Assembly: GCF_004153455.1 (NCBI RefSeq)
Contig: NZ_SDQE01000001.1
Span: forward strand, 620,001 to 684,000
DNA length: 64,000 nucleotides
From: Allopusillimonas ginsengisoli
Lineage (GTDB): Bacteria; Pseudomonadota; Gammaproteobacteria; Burkholderiales; Burkholderiaceae_B
Direction: 5' to 3'
Under the pieces are notes generated by a model. That model was not told the DNA's origin and did no database searches. It saw only the letters and a program-made list of their open reading frames with translations. The position numbers were made by a program, and so were the translations under genes. This document shows, in pieces, positions 9,666-18,761 of the stretch. Position 1 is the first letter of the stretch, and each line of letters starts with the position of its first letter.

Positions 9666-9712
9666 CGAAAGAGTTTAAGAAATAAACCGCATTCGTTGCT
9701 AGAGTAAATACT

Positions 9713-10915
9713 ATGCTAAATACTTCCTTCTCCCCTTGGCCTTCCTTCACCGACGAAGAAGCCAGAGCAGTGCGTGATGTCGTACTTTCTAATAAGGTCA
9801 ATTACTGGACCGGGCAAGAATGCAGGCAATTTGAGACAGAATTTTTTTCCTGGGCTGACAGCACCCATGCTGTAGCGTTGGCTAATGGCACGCTTGCGCT
9901 GGATGTTGCGCTCAAAGCGCTGGGCGTCGGCCTTGGCGCTGAGGTCGTTGTTACGCCTCGCACCTTTCTTGCTTCCGTATCATGCGTGATCAATGCCGGT
10001 GCTGTTCCCGTTTTTGCAGAGGTAGACCGCGATTCCCAGAACATTACCGCGGAAACTATCCGCGCCGTGCTAACGCCTCGCACCAAGGCCATCATCTGCG
10101 TCCACCTGGCGGGCTGGCCGTGCGACATGGATCCCATCATGGATTTGGCGAAAGAACACAACCTGTTCGTCATCGAGGATTGTGCTCAGGCACATGGCGC
10201 TCGCTACAAAGGCAAGTCGGTGGGCTCCATCGGTCATATCGGCGCCTGGTCCTTCTGCCAGGATAAGATCATGACCACAGGCGGCGAAGGCGGCATGGTA
10301 ACCACTAACGATGCCGAGCTGTGGAAGAAGATGTGGGCCTATAAAGACCACGGCAAAAGCTGGGAAGCCGTGTACGAGCGCGAGCATCCGCCGGGTTTCC
10401 GCTGGCTGCATGAGAGTTTCGGCACCAACTGGCGCATGCTTGAAATGCAGGCTGTTATCGGCCGCATTCAGCTGAAGCGGATGGCGGACTGGCACGAGCA
10501 ACGGGTGAGCAATGCGAATGCCATCTGGGATACAGCCCGCCGGTTAGCTGGCTTGCGTGTCCCGGTGCTGCCGGAGGGCAGCATACATGCCGCCTACAAG
10601 TGCTATGTATTTATCGAACCGTCTCAGCTCGCCGATGGCTGGAACCGGGATCGCATCGTGAGCGAGATTTCGTCCCGCGGCGTGCCCTGCTATCAGGGAT
10701 CATGTTCCGAGGTTTACCTGGAAAAGGCATTTGACAATACGGGATGGCGCCCAACAGAACGTTTACCTATCGCGAAAGAGCTGGGAGAAACATCCATGAT
10801 GTTTCTGGTACACCCAACGCTGACCCAAGCCGAAATCACCCGTACGTGTACGGTATTAACGGAAGTGATGCAGTTGGCAATTCAGGCAGAGGTAAAGGAT
10901 GAACACGAGCAATAA
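9713..10915 (+). CDS. pglE: DegT/DnrJ/EryC1/StrS aminotransferase (PglE-like)
   Basis: The 400-residue PLP-dependent sugar aminotransferase covers the whole DegT family. It has ALANGTLALDVALKALGVG near residue 45, VIEDCAQAHGA near 152, and WSFCQDKIMTTGGEGG with the catalytic Lys near residue 184. PglE aminates C4 of UDP-4-keto-6-deoxy-GlcNAc, the product of the PglF dehydratase encoded next, using glutamate. It sits 47 bp after pglD and overlaps the pglF gene by 17 bp. From here rightwards base composition is GC-rich, so a composition boundary falls between pglD and pglE. Confidence 0.87.
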   Translation: MLNTSFSPWPSFTDEEARAVRDVVLSNKVNYWTGQECRQFETEFFSWADSTHAVALANGTLALDVALKALGVGLGAEVVVTPRTFLASVSCVINAGAVPVFAEVDRDSQNITAETIRAVLTPRTKAIICVHLAGWPCDMDPIMDLAKEHNLFVIEDCAQAHGARYKGKSVGSIGHIGAWSFCQDKIMTTGGEGGMVTTNDAELWKKMWAYKDHGKSWEAVYEREHPPGFRWLHESFGTNWRMLEMQAVIGRIQLKRMADWHEQRVSNANAIWDTARRLAGLRVPVLPEGSIHAAYKCYVFIEPSQLADGWNRDRIVSEISSRGVPCYQGSCSEVYLEKAFDNTGWRPTERLPIAKELGETSMMFLVHPTLTQAEITRTCTVLTEVMQLAIQAEVKDEHEQ

Positions 10916-13115
10916 CCCCAAGTTATCGATGCGCGAGTGGCTTTTAGGGCTGCCGCGCGGACGAAAACGGGCACTACAGATTGTTGTCGACACCATGCTG
11001 ATCTGGCTAGCCTTATGGCTAGCCTTCTTTATTCGTCTCGATAACGCCAGTGTCGTGCAACCTTTTGGTGCGCATGCATGGCTATTTATCGCCGCGCCGA
11101 TGGTTTCACTGCCCTTGTTTATTCGTTTTGGCATGTATCGTGCAGTGCTGCGCTATATCGGCGCTCAGGCGCTGACCACGATCGGGCGTGTCGTCACCCT
11201 ATCCTCTGCGCTGCTCGCAGTGGTGATTTACCTGTACGGTCAGGCCGAGGCTGTGGTACCCCGCTCGCTGGTAATCATCTATTGGCTACTCTGCCTGCTC
11301 TTTATCGGCGGGCTCAGGCTGGCCATACGACGCTACTTCAACAAAATGCAGTTCGGCCATCATCGTGCCCTGCCCTTGTTGCCCACCGGCAACAAGCGCA
11401 AGGATCAACGACAGCGCGTGGTCATTTACGGTGCGGGAGCTGCAGGCAGTCAATTGCTGCAAGCCTTGCGTGCCGGCTCAGAGATGCTACCCGTTGGATT
11501 TCTGGACGATGATCCACAGCTCACTGGCCGCTTGTTGATGGGCATGCAAGTCTATGCGCCCGAGAACATCAAAGAGATGTTGCACGATACAGGCGCCCAC
11601 GAAATACTGCTCGCAGTACCTCGCGCCACGCGGAAAAGGCGCCGCGAGATTGTCGACATGTTGGCCCCCTACTCCGTACCCGTACGCACTGTGCCAGGGC
11701 TTATGGACCTGGCCAGTGGTCGCGTCAAGGTAGAGTATCTGCGCGAAGTGGAGGTGGACGATCTGCTGGGCCGCGATTCGGTCCCGCCGAATGAAGCGCT
11801 CTTTGGCCGCTGCATCAGCGGACAGGTGGTGATGGTAACGGGCGCGGGAGGCTCCATCGGATCAGAACTGTGCCGCCAGATCCTGCGCAGCGACCCGAGG
11901 ACCCTGCTCCTCTATGAGCACTCTGAGTTTGGCTTATACGCCATTCATCAGGAACTGGAAAGCTACGTCCGCGACAACCATCTGCCCACACGCGTACTTC
12001 CTGTATTGGGTTCGGTTCGCAACCAAACTCGCCTTCACGATGTGATGAATGCCTGGAAAGTTGATACGGTGTATCACGCGGCAGCCTACAAGCATGTGCC
12101 GATGGTGGAACGAAACATGGCCGAAGGCATCGTCAACAACACCTTCGGCACCCTATACGCTGCCCAGGCGGCCATGCGTGCCGGCGTAAGCAATTTCGTG
12201 CTGATTTCCACCGACAAAGCGGTACGCCCCACCAACGTCATGGGTGGTACCAAGCGCATGGCAGAATTGGTGCTACAGGCCCTGGCAGAAGAAAAACAAC
12301 CCACACTGTTCGGCACTGATAGAAAGGTCGAGAACCGCACACGCTTTACCATGGTGCGTTTCGGAAATGTGTTGGGATCTTCGGGCTCGGTGATTCCACT
12401 CTTTCGCAAACAAATCCGCCACGGCGGGCCGGTAACGGTCACCCACCCCGACATCACTCGCTACTTCATGACGATACCCGAGGCCGCCCAACTGGTTATC
12501 CAGGCTGGCTCCATGGGTCAGGGGGGTGACGTGTTTGTGCTGGATATGGGTGAGCCCGTAAAAATCGCCCAGCTTGCCGAGAAAATGATCCAGCTATCCG
12601 GGCTGAGCGTCCGCTCTGATACCAATATCGACGGCGACATCGAAATCGAATATACAGGCTTGCGCCCTGGTGAAAAGCTGTACGAAGAGCTACTGATCGG
12701 CGATAACGTCACCCCAACAGCACATCAGATGATCATGCGTGCCAATGAAAAGCGCTTTGAGTGGGATGAGCTGACCGCAGCATTGACCAAGCTTTGGAAT
12801 GCTATCAAAAGCGAAGATTATCCACGTATCCGCCAGCTGTTTTTCATGCTGGTCGATGGCTACAAGGGCGGCGAGCAAATTGACGACTGGATTTACCAAC
12901 AAAAGATTTCTTCAGGTACTCCTCAGTCTCTTCTTACCGCATCCAGTGACGGAAATACCCGCGACAGTCTCGAGGCCAATGACAGCATAGAACACACTGA
13001 TGCTACGCAGTCAGGCCATGTTCCAACTACCTTGCCCCGCCCCCGGGCCAACGCTCGCAACGAGCGCATCGAGAAGAACGATCCAGGTTTGGGCCTGACT
13101 CCTGACGCACCCTGA
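10899..13115 (+). CDS. pglF: Membrane-bound UDP-GlcNAc 4,6-dehydratase (PglF/WbpM-like)
   Basis: This 738-residue nucleotide-sugar dehydratase has about four N-terminal membrane helices (within residues 20-145). A first Rossmann-like domain carries VVIYGAGAAGSQ near residue 179. The catalytic SDR domain carries VMVTGAGGSIGSELC near 310 and STDKAVRPTNVMGGTKRM near 435. The usual SDR Tyr is replaced by Met (NVMGG), as in WbpM/PglF/FlaA1 enzymes. It makes UDP-4-keto-6-deoxy sugar from UDP-GlcNAc, the first step to diNAc-bacillosamine. A low-complexity tail of about 70 residues at the C-terminus is outside the family core. GAGGTAAAGG just before the ATG acts as ribosome-binding site inside the pglE end. 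Confidence 0.9.
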   Translation: MNTSNNPKLSMREWLLGLPRGRKRALQIVVDTMLIWLALWLAFFIRLDNASVVQPFGAHAWLFIAAPMVSLPLFIRFGMYRAVLRYIGAQALTTIGRVVTLSSALLAVVIYLYGQAEAVVPRSLVIIYWLLCLLFIGGLRLAIRRYFNKMQFGHHRALPLLPTGNKRKDQRQRVVIYGAGAAGSQLLQALRAGSEMLPVGFLDDDPQLTGRLLMGMQVYAPENIKEMLHDTGAHEILLAVPRATRKRRREIVDMLAPYSVPVRTVPGLMDLASGRVKVEYLREVEVDDLLGRDSVPPNEALFGRCISGQVVMVTGAGGSIGSELCRQILRSDPRTLLLYEHSEFGLYAIHQELESYVRDNHLPTRVLPVLGSVRNQTRLHDVMNAWKVDTVYHAAAYKHVPMVERNMAEGIVNNTFGTLYAAQAAMRAGVSNFVLISTDKAVRPTNVMGGTKRMAELVLQALAEEKQPTLFGTDRKVENRTRFTMVRFGNVLGSSGSVIPLFRKQIRHGGPVTVTHPDITRYFMTIPEAAQLVIQAGSMGQGGDVFVLDMGEPVKIAQLAEKMIQLSGLSVRSDTNIDGDIEIEYTGLRPGEKLYEELLIGDNVTPTAHQMIMRANEKRFEWDELTAALTKLWNAIKSEDYPRIRQLFFMLVDGYKGGEQIDDWIYQQKISSGTPQSLLTASSDGNTRDSLEANDSIEHTDATQSGHVPTTLPRPRANARNERIEKNDPGLGLTPDAP

Positions 13116-13194
13116 GCGTTGATCGTTAGATCTTTCTTTGGCCATCTTCTGGCCGGCACAGCATACTGAACACAATTTTTCGCAGGAGATTTAC

Positions 13195-14469
13195 TTGCAG
13201 ATCGAAGACGTGAACCTATCCGTTGTTGGCCTTGGTTATGTAGGCCTGCCACTGGCAGTGGAATTTTCCAAGAAACGCCCTGTGCTGGGCTTTGATATCA
13301 ATACCCGCCGGGTTGAACAGTTAAAGAGCGGCGAAGATAGCACGCTGGAACTGAGCGCAGAAGAGCTCGCCGATGCGCCTCAATTGACGTTCAGCTGTAA
13401 AGCGGCAGACCTGGCCCAGGCCAACGTCTTCATCGTGACCGTTCCCACGCCGATCGACGAATACAAGCAGCCCGATCTGACCCCTTTGATCCGCGCCAGC
13501 GAAACCATCGGCAAGATCCTCAAGCGCGGCGACATCGTCATCTACGAATCCACGGTCTATCCGGGTGCGACCGAAGAAGACTGCGTGCCGGTGCTCGAGC
13601 GCATCTCGGGCCTGCGCTTTAACGAAGACTTCTTTGCCGGCTACAGCCCCGAGCGCATCAATCCGGGCGATAAAGAGCATCGGGTGTCCACCATCAAGAA
13701 AGTCACCTCCGGCTCCACGCCCGAGGTGGCCGACCTGGTCAATGCGCTGTACAGTGAAATCATCGTGGCCGGCACCCACAAGGCGCCGTCCATCCGCGTG
13801 GCCGAGGCGGCCAAGGTCATCGAGAACACCCAGCGCGATGTGAACATAGCGCTGATCAATGAGCTGGCGCTGATCTTCAACAGGATGGGCATCGATACGC
13901 AGGCTGTGCTCGAAGCGGCCGGCACCAAGTGGAACTTTCTGCCGTTTCGCCCAGGCCTGGTGGGCGGGCACTGCATAGGCGTGGATCCGTACTACCTGAC
14001 GCACAAGGCGCAGTCCATCGGCTACCACCCGGAGATCATCCTGGCCGGTCGCCGGCTCAATGACTCGATGGGCGGATATGTGGTCTCGCAACTGGTCAAG
14101 GCCATGACGATGCGCTGCATCCAGGTGCAGGGCTCGCGGGTGCTGGTCATGGGGCTGACCTTCAAGGAGAACTGCCCGGACCTGCGCAACACGCGGGTGG
14201 TGGACATTGTCAAGGAACTGGGCGAATACAACATTGAGGTCGATGTGTACGATCCGTGGGTCGAGGCCCAGGAAGCCCAGAACGAGTACGGCATCACGCC
14301 CATCGACAAGCCGGCCGATGGCGCCTACGACGCCATCATCCTGGCCGTCTCGCATCACCAGTTCGTGCAGATGGGCGCGGCGGCGATCCGCGCGCTGGGC
14401 AAGCCTGAACATGTGCTGTACGACTTGAAGTATGCGTTGTCGCCACAAGAGGCTGATTTACGCCTTTAG
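13195..14469 (+). CDS. UDP-N-acetylhexosamine 6-dehydrogenase (TviB/WbpO-like)
   Basis: This is a 424-residue nucleotide-sugar dehydrogenase. It has the NAD motif [15 protein letters not shown] at the N-terminus, [13 protein letters not shown] near 155, and the catalytic-Cys block [17 protein letters not shown] near 260. It oxidises a UDP-hexosamine to the uronic acid; together with the 2-epimerase it could give UDP-ManNAcA. A TTG start at 13195 is chosen because AGGAG lies six bases upstream (13184-13188) and family members start here. An upstream ATG in frame (13138) would add 19 unrelated residues and has no ribosome-binding site. The gene is GC-rich with a long antisense ORF that is only a codon-bias shadow. 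Confidence 0.88.
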   Translation: MQIEDVNLSVVGLGYVGLPLAVEFSKKRPVLGFDINTRRVEQLKSGEDSTLELSAEELADAPQLTFSCKAADLAQANVFIVTVPTPIDEYKQPDLTPLIRASETIGKILKRGDIVIYESTVYPGATEEDCVPVLERISGLRFNEDFFAGYSPERINPGDKEHRVSTIKKVTSGSTPEVADLVNALYSEIIVAGTHKAPSIRVAEAAKVIENTQRDVNIALINELALIFNRMGIDTQAVLEAAGTKWNFLPFRPGLVGGHCIGVDPYYLTHKAQSIGYHPEIILAGRRLNDSMGGYVVSQLVKAMTMRCIQVQGSRVLVMGLTFKENCPDLRNTRVVDIVKELGEYNIEVDVYDPWVEAQEAQNEYGITPIDKPADGAYDAIILAVSHHQFVQMGAAAIRALGKPEHVLYDLKYALSPQEADLRL

Positions 14470-14617
14470 GCTATCGGCAAATTAGCCTACTCCTGCCAAC
14501 TGCATAGTTCCAACATTTCAGTAAATCGGCTATCACTGTAATCCTCCGGCTGATAGAGCTCGGAACTCTATAAGCGTAGATCAAACACGTACAGTGCAGA
14601 GGGAGGCGAGTCATTGA

Positions 14618-15229
14618 ATGGCCAAACGTCTATTTGATGTGATAGTTGCCGCTGGCGCACTGTTGCTTCTCGCACCCGTTTTCCTTGTCTTGGCTTACAA
14701 GGTTCGACGCAACCTGGGCAGCCCGGTACTGTTTCGTCAAATGCGCCCAGGACTCAAAGGGCAGATGTTTGAAATGATCAAGTTCCGCAGCATGCGCGAA
14801 CCTCAAGAACTGATGGTATCGGATGCTGAGCGGTTGACGCCTTTCGGTATTTTTCTACGCTCAACTAGCCTAGACGAGCTACCCGAACTTTGGAATGTGC
14901 TGAAGGGAGAAATGAGTTTAGTAGGGCCACGCCCACTTTTATCAGAATATCTCCCACTGTACAGCCCTACTCAACATCGACGCCATGAAGTTCGGCCAGG
15001 CATAACAGGATGGGCGCAAGTCAACGGTCGCAATTCGCTGAGCTGGGATGAAAAATTCCAGATGGATGTTTGGTATGTAGACCATCATACTTTTTGGCTA
15101 GACCTAAAAATACTTGCACGCACCATTAAAAAAGTTATCGGTAGAAGAGACATAAACCCGGCGAATCAAGTCTCAATGCCAAAGTTCACAGGTAGCAAAC
15201 CACAAGCTGAAAACACGCAGACGCCATAG
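14618..15229 (+). CDS. Second PglC-like sugar-phosphate transferase
   Basis: The 203-residue bacterial sugar transferase has a membrane segment at about residues 9-28, [33 protein letters not shown] and [29 protein letters not shown]. It is a clear paralogue of the product at 8367, with the same short PglC architecture, but its gene is more GC-rich. AGGGAGG precedes the ATG. Two initiating transferases in one locus suggest either replacement of one O-antigen cluster by another or two separate glycan primers. Which lipid-linked sugar it makes cannot be told from sequence. Confidence 0.85.
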   Translation: MAKRLFDVIVAAGALLLLAPVFLVLAYKVRRNLGSPVLFRQMRPGLKGQMFEMIKFRSMREPQELMVSDAERLTPFGIFLRSTSLDELPELWNVLKGEMSLVGPRPLLSEYLPLYSPTQHRRHEVRPGITGWAQVNGRNSLSWDEKFQMDVWYVDHHTFWLDLKILARTIKKVIGRRDINPANQVSMPKFTGSKPQAENTQTP

Positions 15230-15308
15230 GCTATTCCCTTCACCGATCAAGCGCTGATTACATTCACCTTTAAGTTCGCGATCGCGGGCGGTTTTAGACC
15301 GTAAGAAG

Positions 15309-15443
15309 CAATTCGTCGGCTAGGTGTCTTCGCCGCATATTACTCAGTGCGCGCGACGATAATTATCGCGCTGGGCGGCCCCCAACACGTGCTGCGACTT
15401 GACGTATGTGTCGACGGCAGAGGAACCACGTTACGCCGCTGAT
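15309..15443 (+). pseudogene. Remnant of a nucleotide-sugar dehydrogenase C-terminus
   Basis: This stretch lies in the 360-bp gap between 15229 and 15594 and resembles the last 130 bases of the dehydrogenase gene ending at 14469. Shared blocks include an H-V-L-x-D-L-x-Y segment around 15388-15410, the CGCGCTGGGC block, and a final TTACGCC before a stop-like TAA. Frameshifts and small indels destroy the reading frame. It marks a partial duplication or recombination scar at the end of the polysaccharide locus. The rest of the gap shows no gene, only AT-rich sequence before 15594 that may hold a promoter. Confidence 0.6.
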
Positions 15444-15593
15444 AAATACGCCTACAGCTTCGTGACGAATTTTCACTCAATTTTCACACTATCTACTGTC
15501 AAATAGGCCTTAGGTCACCTTTTCCTCACGCTGATAGTCGGGCATTGGAAGTTCTATACCCAACTACCGCGCAATGCATTTCTGGAGTAAGGC

Positions 15594-15989
15594 ATGAAGT
15601 CAGTTCAGGGTGTTGTCGCAATGCTGGGTTACACCCGCGTCAGCCCAAGGGTAGTGACCTACACTGTCATAGAAATCGGGGACCAGGCGGTCCCCGATGT
15701 GGCTGTACCCAAGCGATTAATCAGATATCTTGTGCGGGCTACACGCACTCAGGAAGCATCCGTGCTGTACCTGCAGGATAATCGTTTGATCGGCATCCGG
15801 GTAGGAGATGGCCAAACCTACTATTACCAAAGCAATCGGCTGCTATTGGCAATATTTGTGCTGTTGTCCGTGCTGCTGATCCCTGCACTTGGCCTGGGGG
15901 TGTTGATGCTGTGGTATGGGTATCGGTACGTCCGGTACGCCAAGGCGGCCAATATATTGGCTGATCAAGGTGCCACCAAGGTGAATTAG
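15594..15989 (+). CDS. Small membrane protein of unknown function
   Basis: I do not recognise this 131-residue protein. Residues 1-80 look like a compact, beta-rich soluble domain (alternating short hydrophobic strands, ending GDGQTYYYQS). Residues 83-110 form one long or two tightly packed membrane segments (LLLAIFVLLSVLLIPALGLG followed by VLMLWYGY), then a basic tail. GGAGTAAGG just upstream of the ATG is a good ribosome-binding site, which supports translation. It converges on the sulfatase gene, with only four bases between the stops. No functional inference is justified. Confidence 0.6.
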   Translation: MKSVQGVVAMLGYTRVSPRVVTYTVIEIGDQAVPDVAVPKRLIRYLVRATRTQEASVLYLQDNRLIGIRVGDGQTYYYQSNRLLLAIFVLLSVLLIPALGLGVLMLWYGYRYVRYAKAANILADQGATKVN

Positions 15990-15993
15990 GCTA

Positions 15994-17580
15994 TCATGCC
16001 AACGCTGTAGGGTACGGCGACGTATCCACATGCTCGAGCATCAGGTAGGCCAATCGCTCAAGCATGCCCGCCTTCATGGCACGCGCCGCCGCATCTGCCC
16101 ACATATTGCGCAGTTCATGGGGGTCTTCGTTCAGATCGTATAGCTCGCCCCATTTGGCCCCATCGTAAATGGTCAGGCGCCAGCCGCCCATCAACAGCGT
16201 GCGGCAGCGTATGCGGCTGTCGAATCCCAATATCACGCGCTGCCCCTCCTCTTCAATCATTAAAGCGTCACGCACGTGACCGCTTTCGCCTTGAAGCAAC
16301 GGCAGCAGGTTACGCCCCTGCATGCCATTGAAAGGCTTCACACCCGCCCTTTCGAGAATGGTGGGCGCAATATCAATGGTGCTCACTAATGCCTGCTCGT
16401 TGCCATGCGCTGCAGGCGCGCCCGCGGGGTCACGCCAAATGAATGGCACACGGGTCAGGCCGCGATAATGGATCGGGCCTTTGAGCAAGAGTTGATGATC
16501 ACCCAGGTAGTCGCCATGGTCGCTGGTGAAGATCACTACCGTGTTGCGATCCAGCCCGTGTTCCTTCAATGCCGCCAGCACCCTCCCGACTTGATGATCG
16601 ATATTCGAGATCGAGCCATAGTTCAGCGCGATCGCTTCTTGCGCTTCCCGAGCGGTACACGCAAAGATCGCAGGCGTGTGGCGTACTGCCGTGCCATCGT
16701 CACGCTTGTCGCGCAGCCATTGCACATGCGGTGGCGGTGAATGCGGCGAGTCAAACGACGCCGGCAGTCGCATGTCTTCAGGGCGATACATATCCCAATA
16801 CTGACCGGGCGGGGTAAATGGGTGGTGGGGATCGGGAAAAGAGCACTGCAGAAAGAAAGGCGCGTCCTGCCGGGAAAACTGCGCTAGACAACGTATGGTT
16901 TCATTGCCGATGTAGGCGGTCGGATACAGATCCTCTGGCACCCGCGTACGCCAGGCCTGCCGTATGCGTGTCAACTCATACGCGGGCGCTGGAATTGCTG
17001 CTTGCGGACCGATGCATTGCTCAACGTCGGGGTGATGTTCACGTAGCCAGTAGCGATAATGCCCGTGGACATCATCGCTATGATCATCCACCAGTCGCGC
17101 TTGCTCGAAGCCGTAGTAGGGCAAGTCCAGATCGTAGTCGTCTCTGCCCAACCAAAGCTGTCGCTTTTCCTGATCGTAATTGCCGGCGTCTGGCTCGCGT
17201 GCCTCGGCTGGCAGTCGGTCCTCCGCGCGCACGGGCCAACTGGGTGCGATATCAGTCATGTTCTGCAAGTGAGCCTTGCCCACTAGCGCCGTGCGATAGC
17301 CCGCTTGGCGCAGGGTATCGACAAAGGTAGACGAGCGCAGCGACAACGAGATACCGTTGTGCCGTGCACCATGCGTGGAAGGATACCGGCCTGTCATGAG
17401 ACTGGCCCGGTTCGGCATGCAGATGGGAGTCGCCACGTGCATGTTGCCTGCGCGCCAGCCCGTACGCGCCAACGCGTCCAGGTGCGGGGTCTGTACCACA
17501 TCGTTCCCGTAACAGCCAACGTGATCCGCCCGTTGTTGATCTGTAATGATCAAAAGAAAATTGACGCTATCTTTTTGCAT
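15994..17580 (-). CDS. Sulfatase-family hydrolase (Cys-type)
   Basis: The 528-residue alkaline-phosphatase-superfamily enzyme has metal-binding Asp14 in ITDQQRAD and the C-x-P-x-R signature CMPNR at residues 54-58, where the Cys is converted to formylglycine. Further motifs are LMTGRYPSTHG and the metal site FTSDHGDYLGDH near residue 345. It cleaves sulfate esters, or possibly phosphonate or phosphate monoesters, since some family members do. No Sec signal is visible, so it is probably cytoplasmic and would act on an imported substrate. It follows a Bug receptor gene by 11 bp, suggesting that the receptor captures the ester. The exact substrate is unknown. Confidence 0.87.
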   Translation of the reverse strand: MQKDSVNFLLIITDQQRADHVGCYGNDVVQTPHLDALARTGWRAGNMHVATPICMPNRASLMTGRYPSTHGARHNGISLSLRSSTFVDTLRQAGYRTALVGKAHLQNMTDIAPSWPVRAEDRLPAEAREPDAGNYDQEKRQLWLGRDDYDLDLPYYGFEQARLVDDHSDDVHGHYRYWLREHHPDVEQCIGPQAAIPAPAYELTRIRQAWRTRVPEDLYPTAYIGNETIRCLAQFSRQDAPFFLQCSFPDPHHPFTPPGQYWDMYRPEDMRLPASFDSPHSPPPHVQWLRDKRDDGTAVRHTPAIFACTAREAQEAIALNYGSISNIDHQVGRVLAALKEHGLDRNTVVIFTSDHGDYLGDHQLLLKGPIHYRGLTRVPFIWRDPAGAPAAHGNEQALVSTIDIAPTILERAGVKPFNGMQGRNLLPLLQGESGHVRDALMIEEEGQRVILGFDSRIRCRTLLMGGWRLTIYDGAKWGELYDLNEDPHELRNMWADAAARAMKAGMLERLAYLMLEHVDTSPYPTALA

Positions 17581-17591
17581 AGGGTTGCCGC

Positions 17592-18563
17592 TTAGTGAGA
17601 TTCAAGACCGGTGGTCTCGACAGCCTGCTTCCAGAAGTCCATGTCGCTGCCCACCTTGTCTGAAAACGCTTTCGGGCCCATGTATTCGGCTTGCATTCCC
17701 TGCACTTGCAACGTCTCCTGCAGCTTGGGCGACTGCAATGCCTTCTGTAAGGCCTTACTCAGGGTCTCAACCCGATCCGGCGGCGTACCCGCTGGCATGA
17801 ACAGCCCCATCCAGGAGCTGACCGCGGCCTGTGGCACCACATCAGAAAAATACTGCGCGTCTGCCGGCAGGCCTTCAAATTTTCGTTCATTGGCCACAGC
17901 CAGAACCTTTACCTTGCCCGACGCGATAAACGATTTGGCTGGCGCAATACCACCTATCATCAGCGGCACCGTACCCGCAACCAAATCAATCATGGCCGGC
18001 CCCGCCCCTTTGTATGGAACATGCATGAGGTCCAGACCCTCTGCCTTCTTCAGCAACTCCATTGACAAGTTATGCACTGTTCCGAGACCAGGAGAAGCAT
18101 AGCTGTATTCGTCGGGTGATTTTTTGATCAACGCGATGGCCTGCTCCAGCGTGTCTGCTGGAAAGGAGGCATTAGCCAGCAGCACCACAACGTTTTCCGC
18201 CACGAGACCGACAGGCTCAAAGCTTTTGACCGGATCGTAGTTCAGCTTGTAGATAAAGCTATTGATGCCGTTTGTGTTGGAAGTTCCAAATAGCACCGTA
18301 TAACCATCGGGTGCAGCACGTGCCACTTGGCTTGCGGCAATGCCGCCGCCTGCGCCGCCCTTGTTCTCCACAATAAGCTGGTACCCCGTATCCTGGCTTA
18401 TCTGTTCTGCCAACATACGTGCCGTGACATCGGTCGCGCCGCCCGGCGCAAACGGCACGATGATGGAGATAGGCTTATCTGGGTAGTGATTCTGAGCTGA
18501 CACTGGGATCGCCGTCAAAACAGCAACGAGTCCACATAATAGTGAGGAAAGCATCTGCGGCAT
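17592..18563 (-). CDS. Bug/TctC-family periplasmic solute receptor
   Basis: This 323-residue tripartite tricarboxylate transporter receptor starts at MPQML, 13 codons inside the longest frame, where CCGGAGAC lies about seven bases upstream. A signal peptide (residues 1-24, cut near VSAQN) precedes YPDKPISIIVPFAPGGATDVTARML, the Bug ligand-loop signature. No tctA or tctB genes accompany it. Orphan Bug receptors are common in Alcaligenaceae. It is cotranscribed with the sulfatase and lies opposite a LysR gene, so it probably binds the sulfatase's substrate or a related anion. Confidence 0.87.
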   Translation of the reverse strand: MPQMLSSLLCGLVAVLTAIPVSAQNHYPDKPISIIVPFAPGGATDVTARMLAEQISQDTGYQLIVENKGGAGGGIAASQVARAAPDGYTVLFGTSNTNGINSFIYKLNYDPVKSFEPVGLVAENVVVLLANASFPADTLEQAIALIKKSPDEYSYASPGLGTVHNLSMELLKKAEGLDLMHVPYKGAGPAMIDLVAGTVPLMIGGIAPAKSFIASGKVKVLAVANERKFEGLPADAQYFSDVVPQAAVSSWMGLFMPAGTPPDRVETLSKALQKALQSPKLQETLQVQGMQAEYMGPKAFSDKVGSDMDFWKQAVETTGLESH

Positions 18564-18673
18564 GGTTGTCTCCGGAATCTGGCGGCGCCCAGCAATGGAC
18601 ATACGCCTTTTCTTGAATTAGCTTAGTCTGCCAGTGCAGCGGGTTGATGTAAAATGAATTAAAAATCAACCTT

Positions 18674-18691
18674 GATAACTATTTGGTTATC
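18674..18691. promoter_or_regulatory. Dyad operator candidate between LysR gene and Bug-sulfatase operon
   Basis: GATAAC and GTTATC form a perfect inverted repeat with a six-base spacer in the 198-bp divergent intergenic region. Position and size fit a LysR-type regulator site controlling the Bug-sulfatase operon and the LysR gene itself. This is an inference from placement. Confidence 0.45.
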
Positions 18692-18761
18692 CTCCAGAGT
18701 GAGGTCCGGTCATGGAATTCGATCCACACCTCAATAACCAGCCGTGTAAAAGGCCCCTCAC

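Noticed and set aside
13321-14448. Long antisense open frame (375 codons) opposite the UDP-sugar dehydrogenase
   Set aside because: It is a codon-bias shadow in GC-rich sequence; the plus-strand frame has full dehydrogenase motifs, and the antisense protein has no recognisable fold or ribosome-binding site.
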